Assembly: GCA_963971535.1 (NCBI GenBank)
Contig: OZ020591.1
Coordinates: forward strand, 14,849,577-14,913,576
DNA from: Notolepis coatsorum
Taxonomy: Eukaryota; Chordata; Actinopteri; Aulopiformes; Paralepididae
Length of the DNA stretch: 64,000 nt
Reading direction: 5' to 3'
The notes beneath the pieces were generated by a model. That model worked only from the letters and a program-made list of their open reading frames with translations, was not told the DNA's origin and searched no databases. Below are positions 45,221-56,016 of the stretch, piece by piece. Position 1 is the first letter of the stretch; every line of letters starts with the position of its first letter. The translations under genes were made by a program, and so were the position numbers.

Positions 45221-45630
45221 GCAAATCACATTTTCACCAGTAACGTTAGTCTTGCATCTCCCGGTAGCTAATGAACGAACTAACGGAGTAATGCCTTGCT
45301 GCTATGGGTAATAATAATATGCTGATGTTATTGTCCGTGTAACACTAACTATATAATGTTAATGCCACAAAACGAATGCCTCGTTAATCATAAGTAGTAA
45401 CTGATGCAGTAGCTTGTGTGCGTGTGTGGGGGACGGCGGGCGTTGTGCAGGTAGGTCGCGAGTGAACTTTTTTTTTTGCCTTTTGATGCTACACAAATTG
45501 ATGGGTATTTATCGGCGACTGCTATCGGCACATTTGAGCTTATCGGCCGATAGGCCGATAGCAGTCAACAAGGCACTTATCGGCCGATACCGATACCCGA
45601 CCGATATATCGGTGCACCCCTAGTTCCAAG

Positions 45631-46184
45631 TCATTCTTGATACAACACTCACTGTGCCGTTGTTTTCATAATCTTTAACCATTACTGAAAATGTGGTGCT
45701 AATGGGCTTCCAGTGTATCTTAAAATGTGTCTTAAACACATAAACCCATAAAAATCACCATTTCACTAAAATGGAAAAACAATGCATCTCAGTGGTGACT
45801 TTCATCAGTTTATGTGGAGTTTATTTTATGTATGGAAAATATGTTGTTGGTGAGCTGTTGTTTTTGTTTACTCTGTGTGTTGTTTGTTCCCTTGCATTCT
45901 CCCCTCTTAATTCTCCCCAACGTTGTACTAATCAGAGACAATGCCCTTCGGCTGGGCGATGAGGTGACCCCCCCCCCCCCTTGATTGGTGCACACGTCTG
46001 GTCAGCCCTGAATCAAAAGCTGTAACTTCATACTGAATATGCATTTCAATGGACAATGATGGAAATTAATTAACTTATATACTTGTCATAAAACTGCCCT
46101 GTAGTTTGTGAGGTTAGCTGCCCGACAGAGATAGACAGGTGGACAGAACCGACCTGATAGGAGACAATTATTATATTATATATA
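45631..46184. other. Stretch without recognised features
   Basis: A C run at 45,968-45,979; no gene or bounded mobile element seen. Confidence 0.4.
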
Positions 46185-46459
46185 GTGTAGAGGCAAAAAC
46201 CAACATTCGTCTCTATGTGGGGGAATGGTATCCAACAAACAGTAAAGTAGCAACGGAGAATGAGACACTAGTTTTAAATTAAACCATTATTAAATTTTTC
46301 TGCCTAGGTTACGTCTCTAAACTCTTACTGACATAAAGACATGTTTTAAAGTTCACATCACTCCCTGTTCCTTATATTACGGGAAGAGGGGCTAATAGGT
46401 TAGACCCATGTGATGACATTAAGAGATTTCTCACAAATGAATAATATAGCCATACCATC

Positions 46460-47688
46460 TGTTACAAAGGGTCAGATTAAACCGAATATATATATTTATT
46501 GCCCGAGATCCCATGTATAATATTTGTATATCGTTTGATATCCCTTGTATATTCTTTGTACACATACACTGAATGTCCCTTTAGTCTACAGGACAGACCA
46601 TAATATCCGTTCTCCTATTGGAAGCGATCCCCTGGCGCCAGTGCCTTACCCCCTAGAGCTGACTTCAAAGGTACCGACGAGATATGTCTGTACATGCCCA
46701 GCTTCGGCCCATGAATACGGCTACCAAAATACGAATGGCACTATTTGTCCACGGTACATATAAATAGGGCACAAGAAATGTAGAACTCCTCTTAGTCCCT
46801 TGTCCCGTTCAGTCTCGTTCAGTTCCAGTTATCCAAGCAACGTCTCACCCACTACGCAACGTGGGCAGAGCAGGGCTCGCATTGCCCCAAGATAGAGTCT
46901 TGTGTTATCCTAATACATTTGTTCAATGTATCGTTCGCTATTTATTAGTAAACCTTCATTACGAGTCAAAGACCACGTGAAGTGGGTAATTGTGCGTCTA
47001 CATAGAGCACTTATAGCCGCGTGCTAATAGGATAGATAGTAACGTCAAGTTCAACCGTGCACTACCACGCACCGGAGGATACCTACACCGCGCACCACTG
47101 AGGATTTACACCCCGCCAGCAGTGCCACTTTCCGGCAAGGATTATTATTCTTCATTGCTTTGACCAAGCTGCTGGAACAGAGAACCGTCTACCCCGCTAC
47201 TGTGGGATCTACACCTGCCCGTGAGACCATCACTCAAGCCCGTCTGTCGTACCAGAGACTCCACGGCTTTCACCTACGCGGCACGCACCCTGGGACCAGG
47301 CTGCATTCCCCGCTGACACAAGGGTGATATCGCCTCCGTGGACCATTGACTTTCATAGAGCATTGCCCCCCCCCTGCTGGCTTACAACCGGTAGTACACC
47401 CCCCCTTCCCAGAATATCCCTAGATCTAATTACTTAATATTCATTATTGATTTGCCTGCACATTCTTTGCCTTATAAGCGCATCTAAAGTGAACAAAGTA
47501 TATAATGTAATACTATTTTGATGTAATAAATATTCTAAATGAGTATTTGAGTGGAAACCTGTTATTGTGGAAGTGTTGTCATCTAATATACCTTTGTACG
47601 GTATTGGCCAGTAATGTACAAGACGGTAGTGATTTAATGATATCAATACTTGATTAATACAGTCAGGGAATTGTACCCCTCAGTTACA
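46460..47688 (+). repeat. BEL 5' LTR
   Basis: 1,229 bp. TATAAATA at 46,759-46,766 is a likely promoter and AATAAA at 47,525-47,530 a likely poly(A) signal. 2 bp shorter than the 3' LTR (near 47,243). Confidence 0.93.
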
Positions 47689-47690
47689 AT

Positions 47691-47709
47691 TGGTCCTTCG
47701 AGCCCCGGA
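47691..47709 (+). promoter_or_regulatory. Primer-binding site candidate
   Basis: TGGTCCTTCGAGCCCCGGA, two bases after the 5' LTR. It starts with TGG as expected for pairing to a tRNA CCA end. The tRNA is not assigned. Confidence 0.7.
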
Positions 47710-47748
47710 TAATAATTAGCGTAATATTAATATAATATTAATATTGAC

Positions 47749-48384
47749 ATGGCCGATGACGAACACTCCACAAACGGTTCTCCTAAGCTAGATCGCCCGC
47801 AGCGCAGACGGCAGCCAACTCCCTATCTAGAGGCATACTGTGTCAGTCCAATACCTAGCTTTAAAGGGAAGTTAAACGCGGAAAAAGTAGAAAGTAAAAT
47901 TATGTCCGACCCTAACAACCAGGCTACCCCGCCAACAGAGGCCCTAGTGGGTTCTAATGTAACTGACCAAGCTCACGGTGGGGACCAGGAGGGAACTGAC
48001 ACGACTTTACCCCCAGACAATACCGAAGAAATAGTCCCCGATCAGCTCCGGGAGGAAGACAACCCTAAAGAGACGTGCACCCAGGAGACGGATCTCCTCG
48101 GTACGCAACCGGAGAACGGATCTCCAACAAGTACTGCCGGGAGCCGATCGCCCCGAACGGCGTCTTCCCCCAGCGAGGCGGACAAGATGCTGGCGCAGGC
48201 ACTCATCGCCACCCTGGCAGCCTCCACCGAACGCGATCGACTTCAAGCGCAACAGACGTGCAAGCGCGAACATTTTGCAGGCGAGCGAGAGCGCTTCCAG
48301 GCGCAACAAAGGAGTGAAGACGATCGAATAAGACTGGAGACCAGACGCCTCCAGACAGAAGAGAACATCGAGAAGCCGCGCCGA
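47749..48384 (+). pseudogene. BEL Gag N-terminal part, frameshifted
   Basis: The ATG at 47,749 opens MADDEHSTNGSPKLDRPQRR, then a Pro/Thr/Glu-rich segment and a charged helix (ASTERDRLQAQQTCKREHFA; DDRIRLETRRLQTEEN). Between about 48,331 and 48,384 the sensible frame switches: past this point the starting frame gives an Arg/Cys-rich artefact, while the next frame gives the regular coiled coil of the following entry. One small indel explains it. Normal BEL elements read Gag-Pol as one frame, so this copy cannot make the fused product. Confidence 0.75.
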
Positions 48385-51253
48385 CGTCGCAAATGCACAG
48401 CTCCACGCCGCCCATGCCAGCGCCAATGCCCAGCGCGACGTCGCCAACGCACAGCGCGACGCTGCCCAGGCCAGCGCCAATGCGCAGCGCGACATCGCCA
48501 ATGCCCAGCGCGAAGCAGCGCGCGACGCAGCCCATGCCCGGCGCGAGGCAGAGCGCGACCGGCTGCAGGCGGAGCTGATGGACAAACTGGTTGCCATGGC
48601 GACACCCCCTCACTCCGCACGGAGCTCCCAGAGATCGTCAAGACATGGGTCTAGGACACATTCCCCTACCCGACGAAGCGACCCGGGACCCCGCCAACAG
48701 GAGGATCCTGTCCACGTCTCGGAACCCCCTCCCCGGCCGGTCCATACGAGACCTAGCAACCGGGAAGAACCGGACCACGCCGAGAGACTGAACAGAAGAC
48801 TCCAGGTCCTAGCAGAGGGAGAGGAGGAGGAGGAGGAGGAGTGTCAAGCCGACCAGCAGCAACGTACTCAGGACCAGGAGGTCCAGTACAGCCCAGAAGT
48901 CAGCCCCGAGGCCCTGCGCTACAAACCCCCGACTCAACTCACGGGTGAGTTTGACACACCGTCAGCCCCGAGGAACAGCACCTGGGTACCCGACCTTCGG
49001 TACCCACCAAGTACCAGCCCAAGACGACACGCAAGAGGAGACTCGCCTAGGAGGCCTCTCCCCCAACGCTCACCGATGTGCCAGTCATCCATGACATCAT
49101 ACATTGGCACACCGACGTTTCAAGACTTCACCCATGAGAATCGAGCACAGTATACGGAGCTCCGGATGTGCTTAGAGACAATGATGGTGGATGTTGCTGA
49201 TGAACGCCACAAGTATGCAATATTACTGCAGCACCTGAAAGTGCCCCGAGCGCACAATATAGCGCTAGCCTATGCCACCTCTACGACCCCATACACCGCG
49301 GCTCTAGCAGCGCTGGACCAGAGATATGGACGTATATGGGATTACGTAATAGAAGAGATAAGGCATATTGACCGCTTACCCCCAGCAACAGACAATCGCT
49401 CACTAGACGACCTGTCTATAAAAGTACAGTCCCTGGTAGGGATGCTGGGAGCGCAACGAGAAAAGGGTATGCACGAGCTATACGCCAACTCTAACGTCGA
49501 GAGGATTTTAGAGAAGCTGCCACCCGCAAGACAAGAGCGTTTTAGGCGGCAGAGAGACCACCGTGATCCTAACGGTCCCGAACCATCCCTCCTCGATCTA
49601 GCCGACTTCCTGGCGAGAGAAGTCAGCAGCTTACGACTGGATACGTTCGTGCGGAGCACGCCAAGCTCCAGAGAGGGACCCAGGAGAATAAACGATGGAA
49701 GAAGATCGGTGACTGTTATGCACCAAGCCGAATCAGTACCGCAGCACCAGAACCACAACACCCCCTCGACGAAAGAGGACCAGTGGAAGATTGAGTGCCA
49801 GTACTGTGAGGGAGAACATCGGCTCTATCAGTGCGAGGATTTCAAGAAGCTGACCACGGATGATGTGAGCCAGTGGGTCAAGGACCACCGCCGCTGCTTC
49901 CGCTGCGCGCGCAGCCACCTAGCAGCTGAGTGCCGCTTGAAAAAGAAGTGCAGCAGGTGCGGTGGCACCCACCTGGAGGTCCTGCATGACATCAACAAGC
50001 GTCAGCCAGGACAACCGAGTGGGCCCGTCGCGGTAATGTACCATGCCGAGGCGGTGGCACCAGAACCAAAGTTCCACCAGACCGCTCCCTGGTGTCCCGA
50101 CTGCTACGGCAGACACTGGGAGTCAAGGTGCGACTCGCACCATATAGAGTCTACGTCACCACCCGAGACAGGAGTGCTCCACATAGACCCCCAGCATAGC
50201 GGGACCCCCCGTGTGCTCCTCAAAGTGGTCAGGGTGCTCCTGAGCCACGAGGACAAAGTCATGGACACTTACGCCGTCCTTGATGACGGGTCAGAGAAGA
50301 CCCTTCTGCTCGCGTCCGCTGCGGCCCAGCTGGGACTGCGGGGGAGCGAGAACCAAATGACGATTCGGACAATAAGAAAAGATTTAAAGACGATAAAGGG
50401 CGAGAATGTCTCCTTCACTATCGCAGCAAGCGGGCAGCCAGAGCGACGGTATAGGATTACAAATGCTTTCACCAGCCAAGAAATAGGACTATCACAGTAC
50501 ACCTACCCCATCCCACAGCTGATGGATAAATACGTGCACCTGCGTCAACTACCTATCCCGCTCATAGACGGCGCCACCCCGACCCTGCTGATAGGCTCCG
50601 ACCATGCAGACCTCATCGTCCCGATAGACCGGGTCCATACCGGAACCCGAGACTGTCCTGCAGCAGTCGAGACCCGCCTAGGGTGGACACTACAAGGCCC
50701 CCTCGCTAAATCTCTCAACCGAACAGCAGCCACTAGCTGCCTACACACAGAGGCGAGCGACACCGGCCTCTCCCCCGTACAGCAGAGGCTATTGACATTA
50801 AGCGAGAGGCCCGTGAGAGAGCCGTGGATACCAGAGGGAGTTCGGAACTCCACCCCCCTCAGCTGCGCTTCAGACGTAGCTGACCTCGAACCCAGCACCC
50901 CAAGCGACTCCTTGACGGGGCGGCCGGGACCGGCCCCTCCTCACACGGGGTACAGAGCGAACAAGAGAAACAGACGGAGGAGGAGAAAGCACAGCCAAGC
51001 ACAGATCAAAGCAGTCTCAGGCCCGCTTCCTCCTAAGCCCCCCTTCATCCCATCCAATCGTCATGACCATAGCCCAGTCACTACCCCGAGCTGCGTGGCC
51101 GGCCGGCCGCGTAAGCAAAGTGACCACTGGTGCCGACGGAAAGGTCAGAGTGGCAGAAGTGACCAGCCAAGGGCGGACCTACAACCGACCCCAGCGAGGC
51201 TGATAGAGTCGCCAAGGCTCCCCGACTCGCCTAATGACGACCATGACCCATGA
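48365..51253 (+). pseudogene. BEL Gag-protease frame, truncated before RT
   Basis: This frame opens upstream of its first ATG (48,578) with Ala-rich ANAQRD-type repeats. Next come a Gag region of DUF1759 type (DFTHENRAQYTELRMCLETM; ILEKLPPARQERFRR), three zinc knuckles (CQYCEGEHRLYQC, CFRCARSHLAAEC, CSRCGGTHLEVLH) and an A17/DUF1758 aspartic protease with YAVLDDGSEKTLL and LLIGSDHADLIVP. After about 50,750 the usual reverse transcriptase is missing. The remaining Pro/Arg-rich residues to 51,253 are out-of-frame reading of deleted pol sequence. The element could not replicate by itself. Confidence 0.85.
51063..51203 (+). pseudogene. BEL integrase C-terminal tail (DUF5641-like), other frame
   Basis: In the frame offset from Gag-protease, 51,063-51,200 reads SLPRAAWPAGRVSKVTTG, then KVRVAEVTSQGRTYNRPQR and a stop. 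W-P-x-G-R-V followed by G-x-D/A-G-x-V-R-V-A is the pattern at the C-terminus of BEL/Pao integrases. It shows that the lost segment runs from just after protease to just before this tail. Confidence 0.75.
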
Positions 51254-51352
51254 CTTTGTGAACTGCCCGACCCCTCACAGACATTGAGTAGTGGACAGTG
51301 CGGTTAATCTGTCCCTGCTTAGCTAATTAGGTGGGACTAATTAGGGTGCGGC

Positions 51353-52583
51353 TGTTACAAAGGGTCAGATTAAACCGAATATATATATTTATTGCCTGAG
51401 ATCCCATGTATAATATTTGTATATCGTTTGATATCCCTTGTATATTCTTTGTACACATACACTGAATGTCCCTTTAGTCTACAGGACAGACCATAATATT
51501 CGTTCTCCTATTGGAAGCGATCCCCTGGCGCCAGTGCCTTACCCCCTAGAGCTGACTTCAAAGGTACCGACGAGATATGTCTGTACATGCCCAGCTTCGG
51601 CCCATGAATACGGCTACCAAAATACGAATGGCACTATTTGTCCACGGTACATATAAATAGGGCGCAAGAAATGTAGAACTCCTCTTAGTCCCTTGTCCCG
51701 TTCAGTCTCGTTCAGTTCCAGTTATCCAAGCAACGTCTCACCCACTACGCAACGTGGGCAGAGCAGGGCTCGCATTGCCCCAAGATAGAGTCTCGTGTTA
51801 TCCTAATACATTTGTTCAATGTATCGTTCGCTATTTATTAGTAAACCTTCATTACGAGTCAAAGACCACGTGAAGTGGGTAATTGTGCGTCTACATAGAG
51901 CACTTATAGCCGCGTGCTAATAGGATAGATAGTAACGTCAAGTTCAACCGTGCACTACCACGCACCGGAGGATACCTACACCGCGCACCACGGAGGATTT
52001 ACACCCCGCCAGCAGTGCCACTTTCCGGCAAGGATTATTATTCTTCATTGCTTTGACCAAGCTGCTGGAACAGAGAACCGTCTACCCCGCTACTGTGGGA
52101 TCTACACCTGCCCGTGAGACCATCACTCAAGCCCGTCTCTGTCGTACCAGAGACTCCACGGCTTTCACCTACGCGGCACGCACCCTGGGACCAGGCTGCA
52201 TTCCCCGCTGACACAAGGGTGATATCGCCTCCGTGGACCATTGACTTTCATAGAGCATTGCCCCCCCCCTGCTGGCTTACAACCGGTAGTACACCCCCCC
52301 TTCCCAGAATATCCCTAGATCTAATTACTTAATATTCATTATTGATTTGCCTGCACATTCTTTGCCTTATAAGCGCATCTAAAGTGAACAAAGTATATAA
52401 TGTAATACTATTTTGATGTAATAAATATTCTAAATGAGTATTTGAGTGGAAACCTGTTATTGTGGAAGTGTTGTCATCTAATATACCTTTGTACGGTATT
52501 GGCCAGTAATGTACAAGACGGTAGTGATTTAATGATATCAATACTTGATTAATACAGTCAGGGAATTGTACCCCTCAGTTACA
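51353..52583 (+). repeat. BEL 3' LTR
   Basis: 1,231 bp, nearly identical to the 5' LTR; TATAAATA at 51,652-51,659. Followed by the CCATC duplication. No clear polypurine tract precedes it. Confidence 0.93.
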
Positions 52584-53204
52584 CCATCGGTAATATGAAT
52601 AAAAACAAAATCTTTGTATTCAATTAGTGTAAAAATTTCAATTAAATAATGTAAATGTAAAGTCTCTAAACATTGACCACTGAAGTCTTGCTAGGGATCA
52701 GAGCTTCAAGCACGTGACCCACCAGTTCTGTGGTGAAACAGGCTCTGAGGTTTTGTCAGATGCTCTCTGGCGCCACCAGTTATTGAAGGAATACACTGTT
52801 TCTGTCACACCTCAGTCTTCTGACTGCTACCTTGAACTACTTATGAGTGAAGCCCACTAGGGCACGACATATCTGCAGTAGAGATGTCCGCTGTCACTCC
52901 AATACAATGGAGCTAAATGGCACCGGGTTTGTGCCAAAATAATACATTTGAAATACTCAACATTATGTCTTTAGACCTTTTTGTTTAATTTAGCAACTAT
53001 TTTCTGTAGAGTATTTCTACTTTTAACTTAAGTAAAATATCATGTCCTAATGGCTACGCATAATCTTTTATTATAACACTCACAATGAATGAGTCAAAAC
53101 AAGCATATAAAATATATTGTATTGACTAAATCAATAAAGGAGGTACAGAATCTTTGTGTTTGATATGAATGAAGATAAACAGAAATCAGTCACAAAACAA
53201 AAAT
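52584..53204. other. Non-coding block shared with copy A
   Basis: Matches about 17,140-17,939, with a deletion of roughly 150-200 bp near 52,660. No gene. Confidence 0.6.
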
Positions 53205-53435
53205 AAGTCCTAAGGGTTCCTATTCGGTATACTACTTAGTATAAGTACATGGGGTTCCTATTGGGTATACTACTTAGTATAAGTACATGGGGTTCCTATT
53301 GGGTATACTACTTAGTATAAGTACATGGGGTTCCTATTGTGTATACTACTTAGTATAAGTACATGGGGTTCCTATTGTGTATACTGCTTAGTATAAGTAC
53401 ATGAGGTTCCTATTGTGTATACTGCTTAGTATGGG
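53205..53435. repeat. 38-bp minisatellite, copy B
   Basis: About six units of AAGTACATGGGGTTCCTATT + GGGTATACTACTTAGTAT, with G/T variants, as in copy A. Confidence 0.92.
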
Positions 53436-53447
53436 AACAGAATTTTT

Positions 53448-53870
53448 GGGCGGCACAGTGATGTAGGGGTTAACACTGTCGCCTCACAGCTAAAAGGTCC
53501 CGTGTTCGATTCTCGCTTGGGGACCAGGTTGCCGCAATGCCAGGTACCCAGGTGGGGTATCTCCCGGGCCTTTCTGTGTGGAGTTTGCATGTTCTTCCCG
53601 TGCTCGCAAGGGATCCCCCTCCAGATAAAATAAACCCAAAGGAAAAACATGAAGAACAGATCGCTAACGCTGTGGCGTGCCTGACAAAGAGGGACAGGAG
53701 CACTTGGATTGGTCCCTGGGCGCGGCCCATGTCTGCTCCCGGCTGCCCTTGGGGGGAAGGATGACGAGATGGGAAAAGTGCAGAGAGACATTTCATCAGT
53801 GCATGTGTGAGTGTTCCTGTGTTTCGCCCATCTCTCATGTGTGTGTTCTTCTTCTAAAGAAGTACATGGG
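53448..53870 (+). mobile_element. tRNA-headed SINE-like element, copy B
   Basis: Same insertion as 18,172-18,600, in the same minisatellite position. B-box-like GTGTTCGATTCTCGC. Shared by both duplication copies. Confidence 0.65.
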
Positions 53871-53942
53871 GTTTCTATTCAATATACTGCAAACTGTGTT
53901 TGGGGACCTGCTCTCTTTATTCTTTTCAAGTCTACTCTCAGC

Positions 53943-55135
53943 TTAAACGGAACAACTAAATTGTTTCTCTCCTGTATGAGTTCTAGTGTGTATCTTCATC
54001 TTTCCTTTATCACTGAACCCTTTCCCACAAACTGAACAGCTAAATGGCCTCTCTCCTGTGTGAATTCTCATGTGTGTCTTCTGCCTGTCTTTATGCCTGA
54101 ACCCTTTCCCACAAACTGAACAGCTAAATGGCTTCTCTCCTGTATGAATTCTCATGTGCGTCTTCAGACTTGTTTGGTGATTGAACCCTTTCCCACAAAC
54201 GGAACAGCTAAATGGCTTCTCTCCTGTGTGAATTCTCATGTGTATCTTCATATTTGTTTGGACATTGAACCCTTTCCCACAAACTGAACAACTAAATGGC
54301 TTCTCTCCAGTATGAATCATCATGTGTGTCTTCAGATGTTCCTTCCTACTGAACCCTTTCCCACAAACGGAACAACTAAATGGTTTCTCTCCAGTATGAG
54401 TTCTCATGTGTGTCTTCAGATGTTCCTTCCTACTGAACCCTTTCCCACAAACGGAACAACCAAATGGTTTCACTCCGGTATGATTTTTTACATGTATCTT
54501 CACATCTCTCTTCTTGCTGAATCCAGGCCTGTTAGACAACGTTTGTATTTTCTGTGTCTTCTTTTGTTTTAGTGCCATCAAACCTGGACCTCCACTCTCC
54601 TTCCATTCATCACAGTCATCGGTCTCAGTTCCAGAACTGTCATCATCACCGTCATCAGTCTCAGTTCCAGAACTGTCATCATCACAGTCATCAGTTTCAG
54701 CTCTAGAACTGTCATCAAGATAAGCTTCTTCCAGCCCTTGATCTAGTTCATCTTTAATCTGCTCGGGGTCCCGGTTTTGGCTGAGTTGTGAGGACAGAGT
54801 GTTCTCACCTTCATCTTCACATTTCATAGGTTGTAAGGTCATCTTGGAGCCATCAGCCTCCTCTAGATCTTGACACTGTTCCTCCTGTTCCTCTTTAATC
54901 TGGGGGGGCTCTGTGTCCTGGGTCTGGCTGAGCTGTGAGGACTGAGGTTTCTCTTCATCATGTTCACTCTTCACAGAGACAGGAAGCTCCTCTCCCTCCT
55001 GACTGATCCAGAGTTCCTCCTGTTCCTCTTTAATCTGTAGGCGCTCTGGCTCCTCCTGGACCAGACTGGGGCTCCTCTCCTGCTGCTCAGGGGGAACCTC
55101 CTCTTCACAGATACACAGCTGTAAGGCAATGGAGT
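53943..55135 (-). CDS. C2H2 zinc-finger protein, last exon (paralogue B)
   Basis: Minus-strand terminal exon with the same acceptor (TTTCTAG) and the same acidic leader as paralogue A (EEVPPEQQERSPSLVQEEPE, IKEEQEELWISQEGEELPV). About 90 residues present in A are missing here, and a TETDDxDDDSSG unit is expanded three-fold. Six complete C2H2 fingers follow (CSVCGKGFSRKEHLKTHMRTH type). Finger 5 has Gln in place of the core Leu (HKDRQKTH). The frame ends TGEKQFSCSV, half-way into a seventh finger. The homologous end in A (FSSV) shows that this short terminus predates the duplication. Probable nuclear DNA-binding regulator. The upstream exon was not found. Confidence 0.85.
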
Positions 55136-56016
55136 CTAGAAAGAAGGGCATACAATCATTTAAATGTAATTAGTTGTAACCATTGCTTTTTAAAGTAACA
55201 AAGGGACAGGTCACAAATTCACACTACACTCTTAACAGGCCAGTAAGAACACGCTGACTGCTTACTCTTACAGAGAGAGACGTAGAGGAGGAGACAGGGA
55301 CTGCTTACTCTTACAGAGAGAGACGTAAAGGAGGGGACAGGGACTGCTTACTCTTACAGAGAGATGTAAAGGAGGGGACAGGGACTGCTTACTCTTACAG
55401 AGAGACGTAGAGGAGGGGACAGGGACTGCTTACTCTTACAGAGAGATGTAAAGGAGGGGACAGGGACTGCTTACTCTTACAGAGAGAGACGTAAAGGAGG
55501 GGACAGGGACTGCTTACAGAGAGAGACGTAAAGGAGGGGCCAGGGACTGCTTACAGAGAGAGACGTAAAGGAGGGGCCAGGGACTGCTTACTCTTACAGA
55601 GAGAGACGTAGAGGAGGGGCCAGGGACTGCTTACTCTTACAGAGAGAGACGTAAAGGAGGGGCCAGGGACTGCTTACTCTTACAGAGAGAGACGTAAAGG
55701 AGGGGCCAGGGACTGCTTACTCTTACAGAGAGAGACGTAGAGGAGGGGACAGGGACTGCTTACTCTTACAGAGAGACGTAAAGGAGGGGACAGGGACTGC
55801 TTACTCTTACAGAGACGTAGAGGAGGGGACAGGGACTGCTTACTCTTACAGAGAGAGAGAGAGACGTAAAAGAGGGGACAGGGACTGCTTACTCTTACAG
55901 AGAGAGACGTAAAGGAGGGGACAGGGACTGCTTACTCTTACAGAGAGAGACATAAAGGAGGGGACAGGGACTGCTTACTCTTACAGAGAGAGAGAGACGT
56001 AAAAGGAGGGGACAGG

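Larger units (their letters stand above)
44190..45622 (+). mobile_element. hAT with captured gene fragment and internal duplication, 1,433 bp
   Basis: Ends TAGGGATGCACCGATAT and ATATCGGTGCACCCCTA. Exact 8-bp duplication GTTCCAAG at 44,182-44,189 and 45,623-45,630. Subterminal CGGCCGATACCGATA repeats. It holds two copies of a 71-bp unit (44,412-44,560), a LINE 3' fragment at 44,791-44,828, and an exon-like block (44,986-45,270) flanked by direct repeats of hAT sequence of about 115 bp (44,871-44,985 and 45,271-45,390). Confidence 0.93.
46460..52583 (+). mobile_element. BEL/Pao LTR retrotransposon, pol internally deleted
   Basis: Two LTRs of about 1,230 bp start TGTTACAAAG and end CAGTTACA. 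A 5-bp CCATC duplication flanks the element, and the empty site is visible in copy A at about 17,140 (CATACCATCGGTAAT). Order: LTR, primer-binding site, Gag-protease frame, short integrase tail, LTR. Reverse transcriptase, RNase H and the integrase core are absent. The LTRs differ at about five bases plus one 2-bp indel, so the insertion is young and postdates the duplication. Confidence 0.93.

Noticed and set aside
47749..48654. Arg/Cys-rich C-terminal domain of the BEL Gag
   Set aside because: It is an out-of-frame reading of the ANAQRD coiled coil after an indel.
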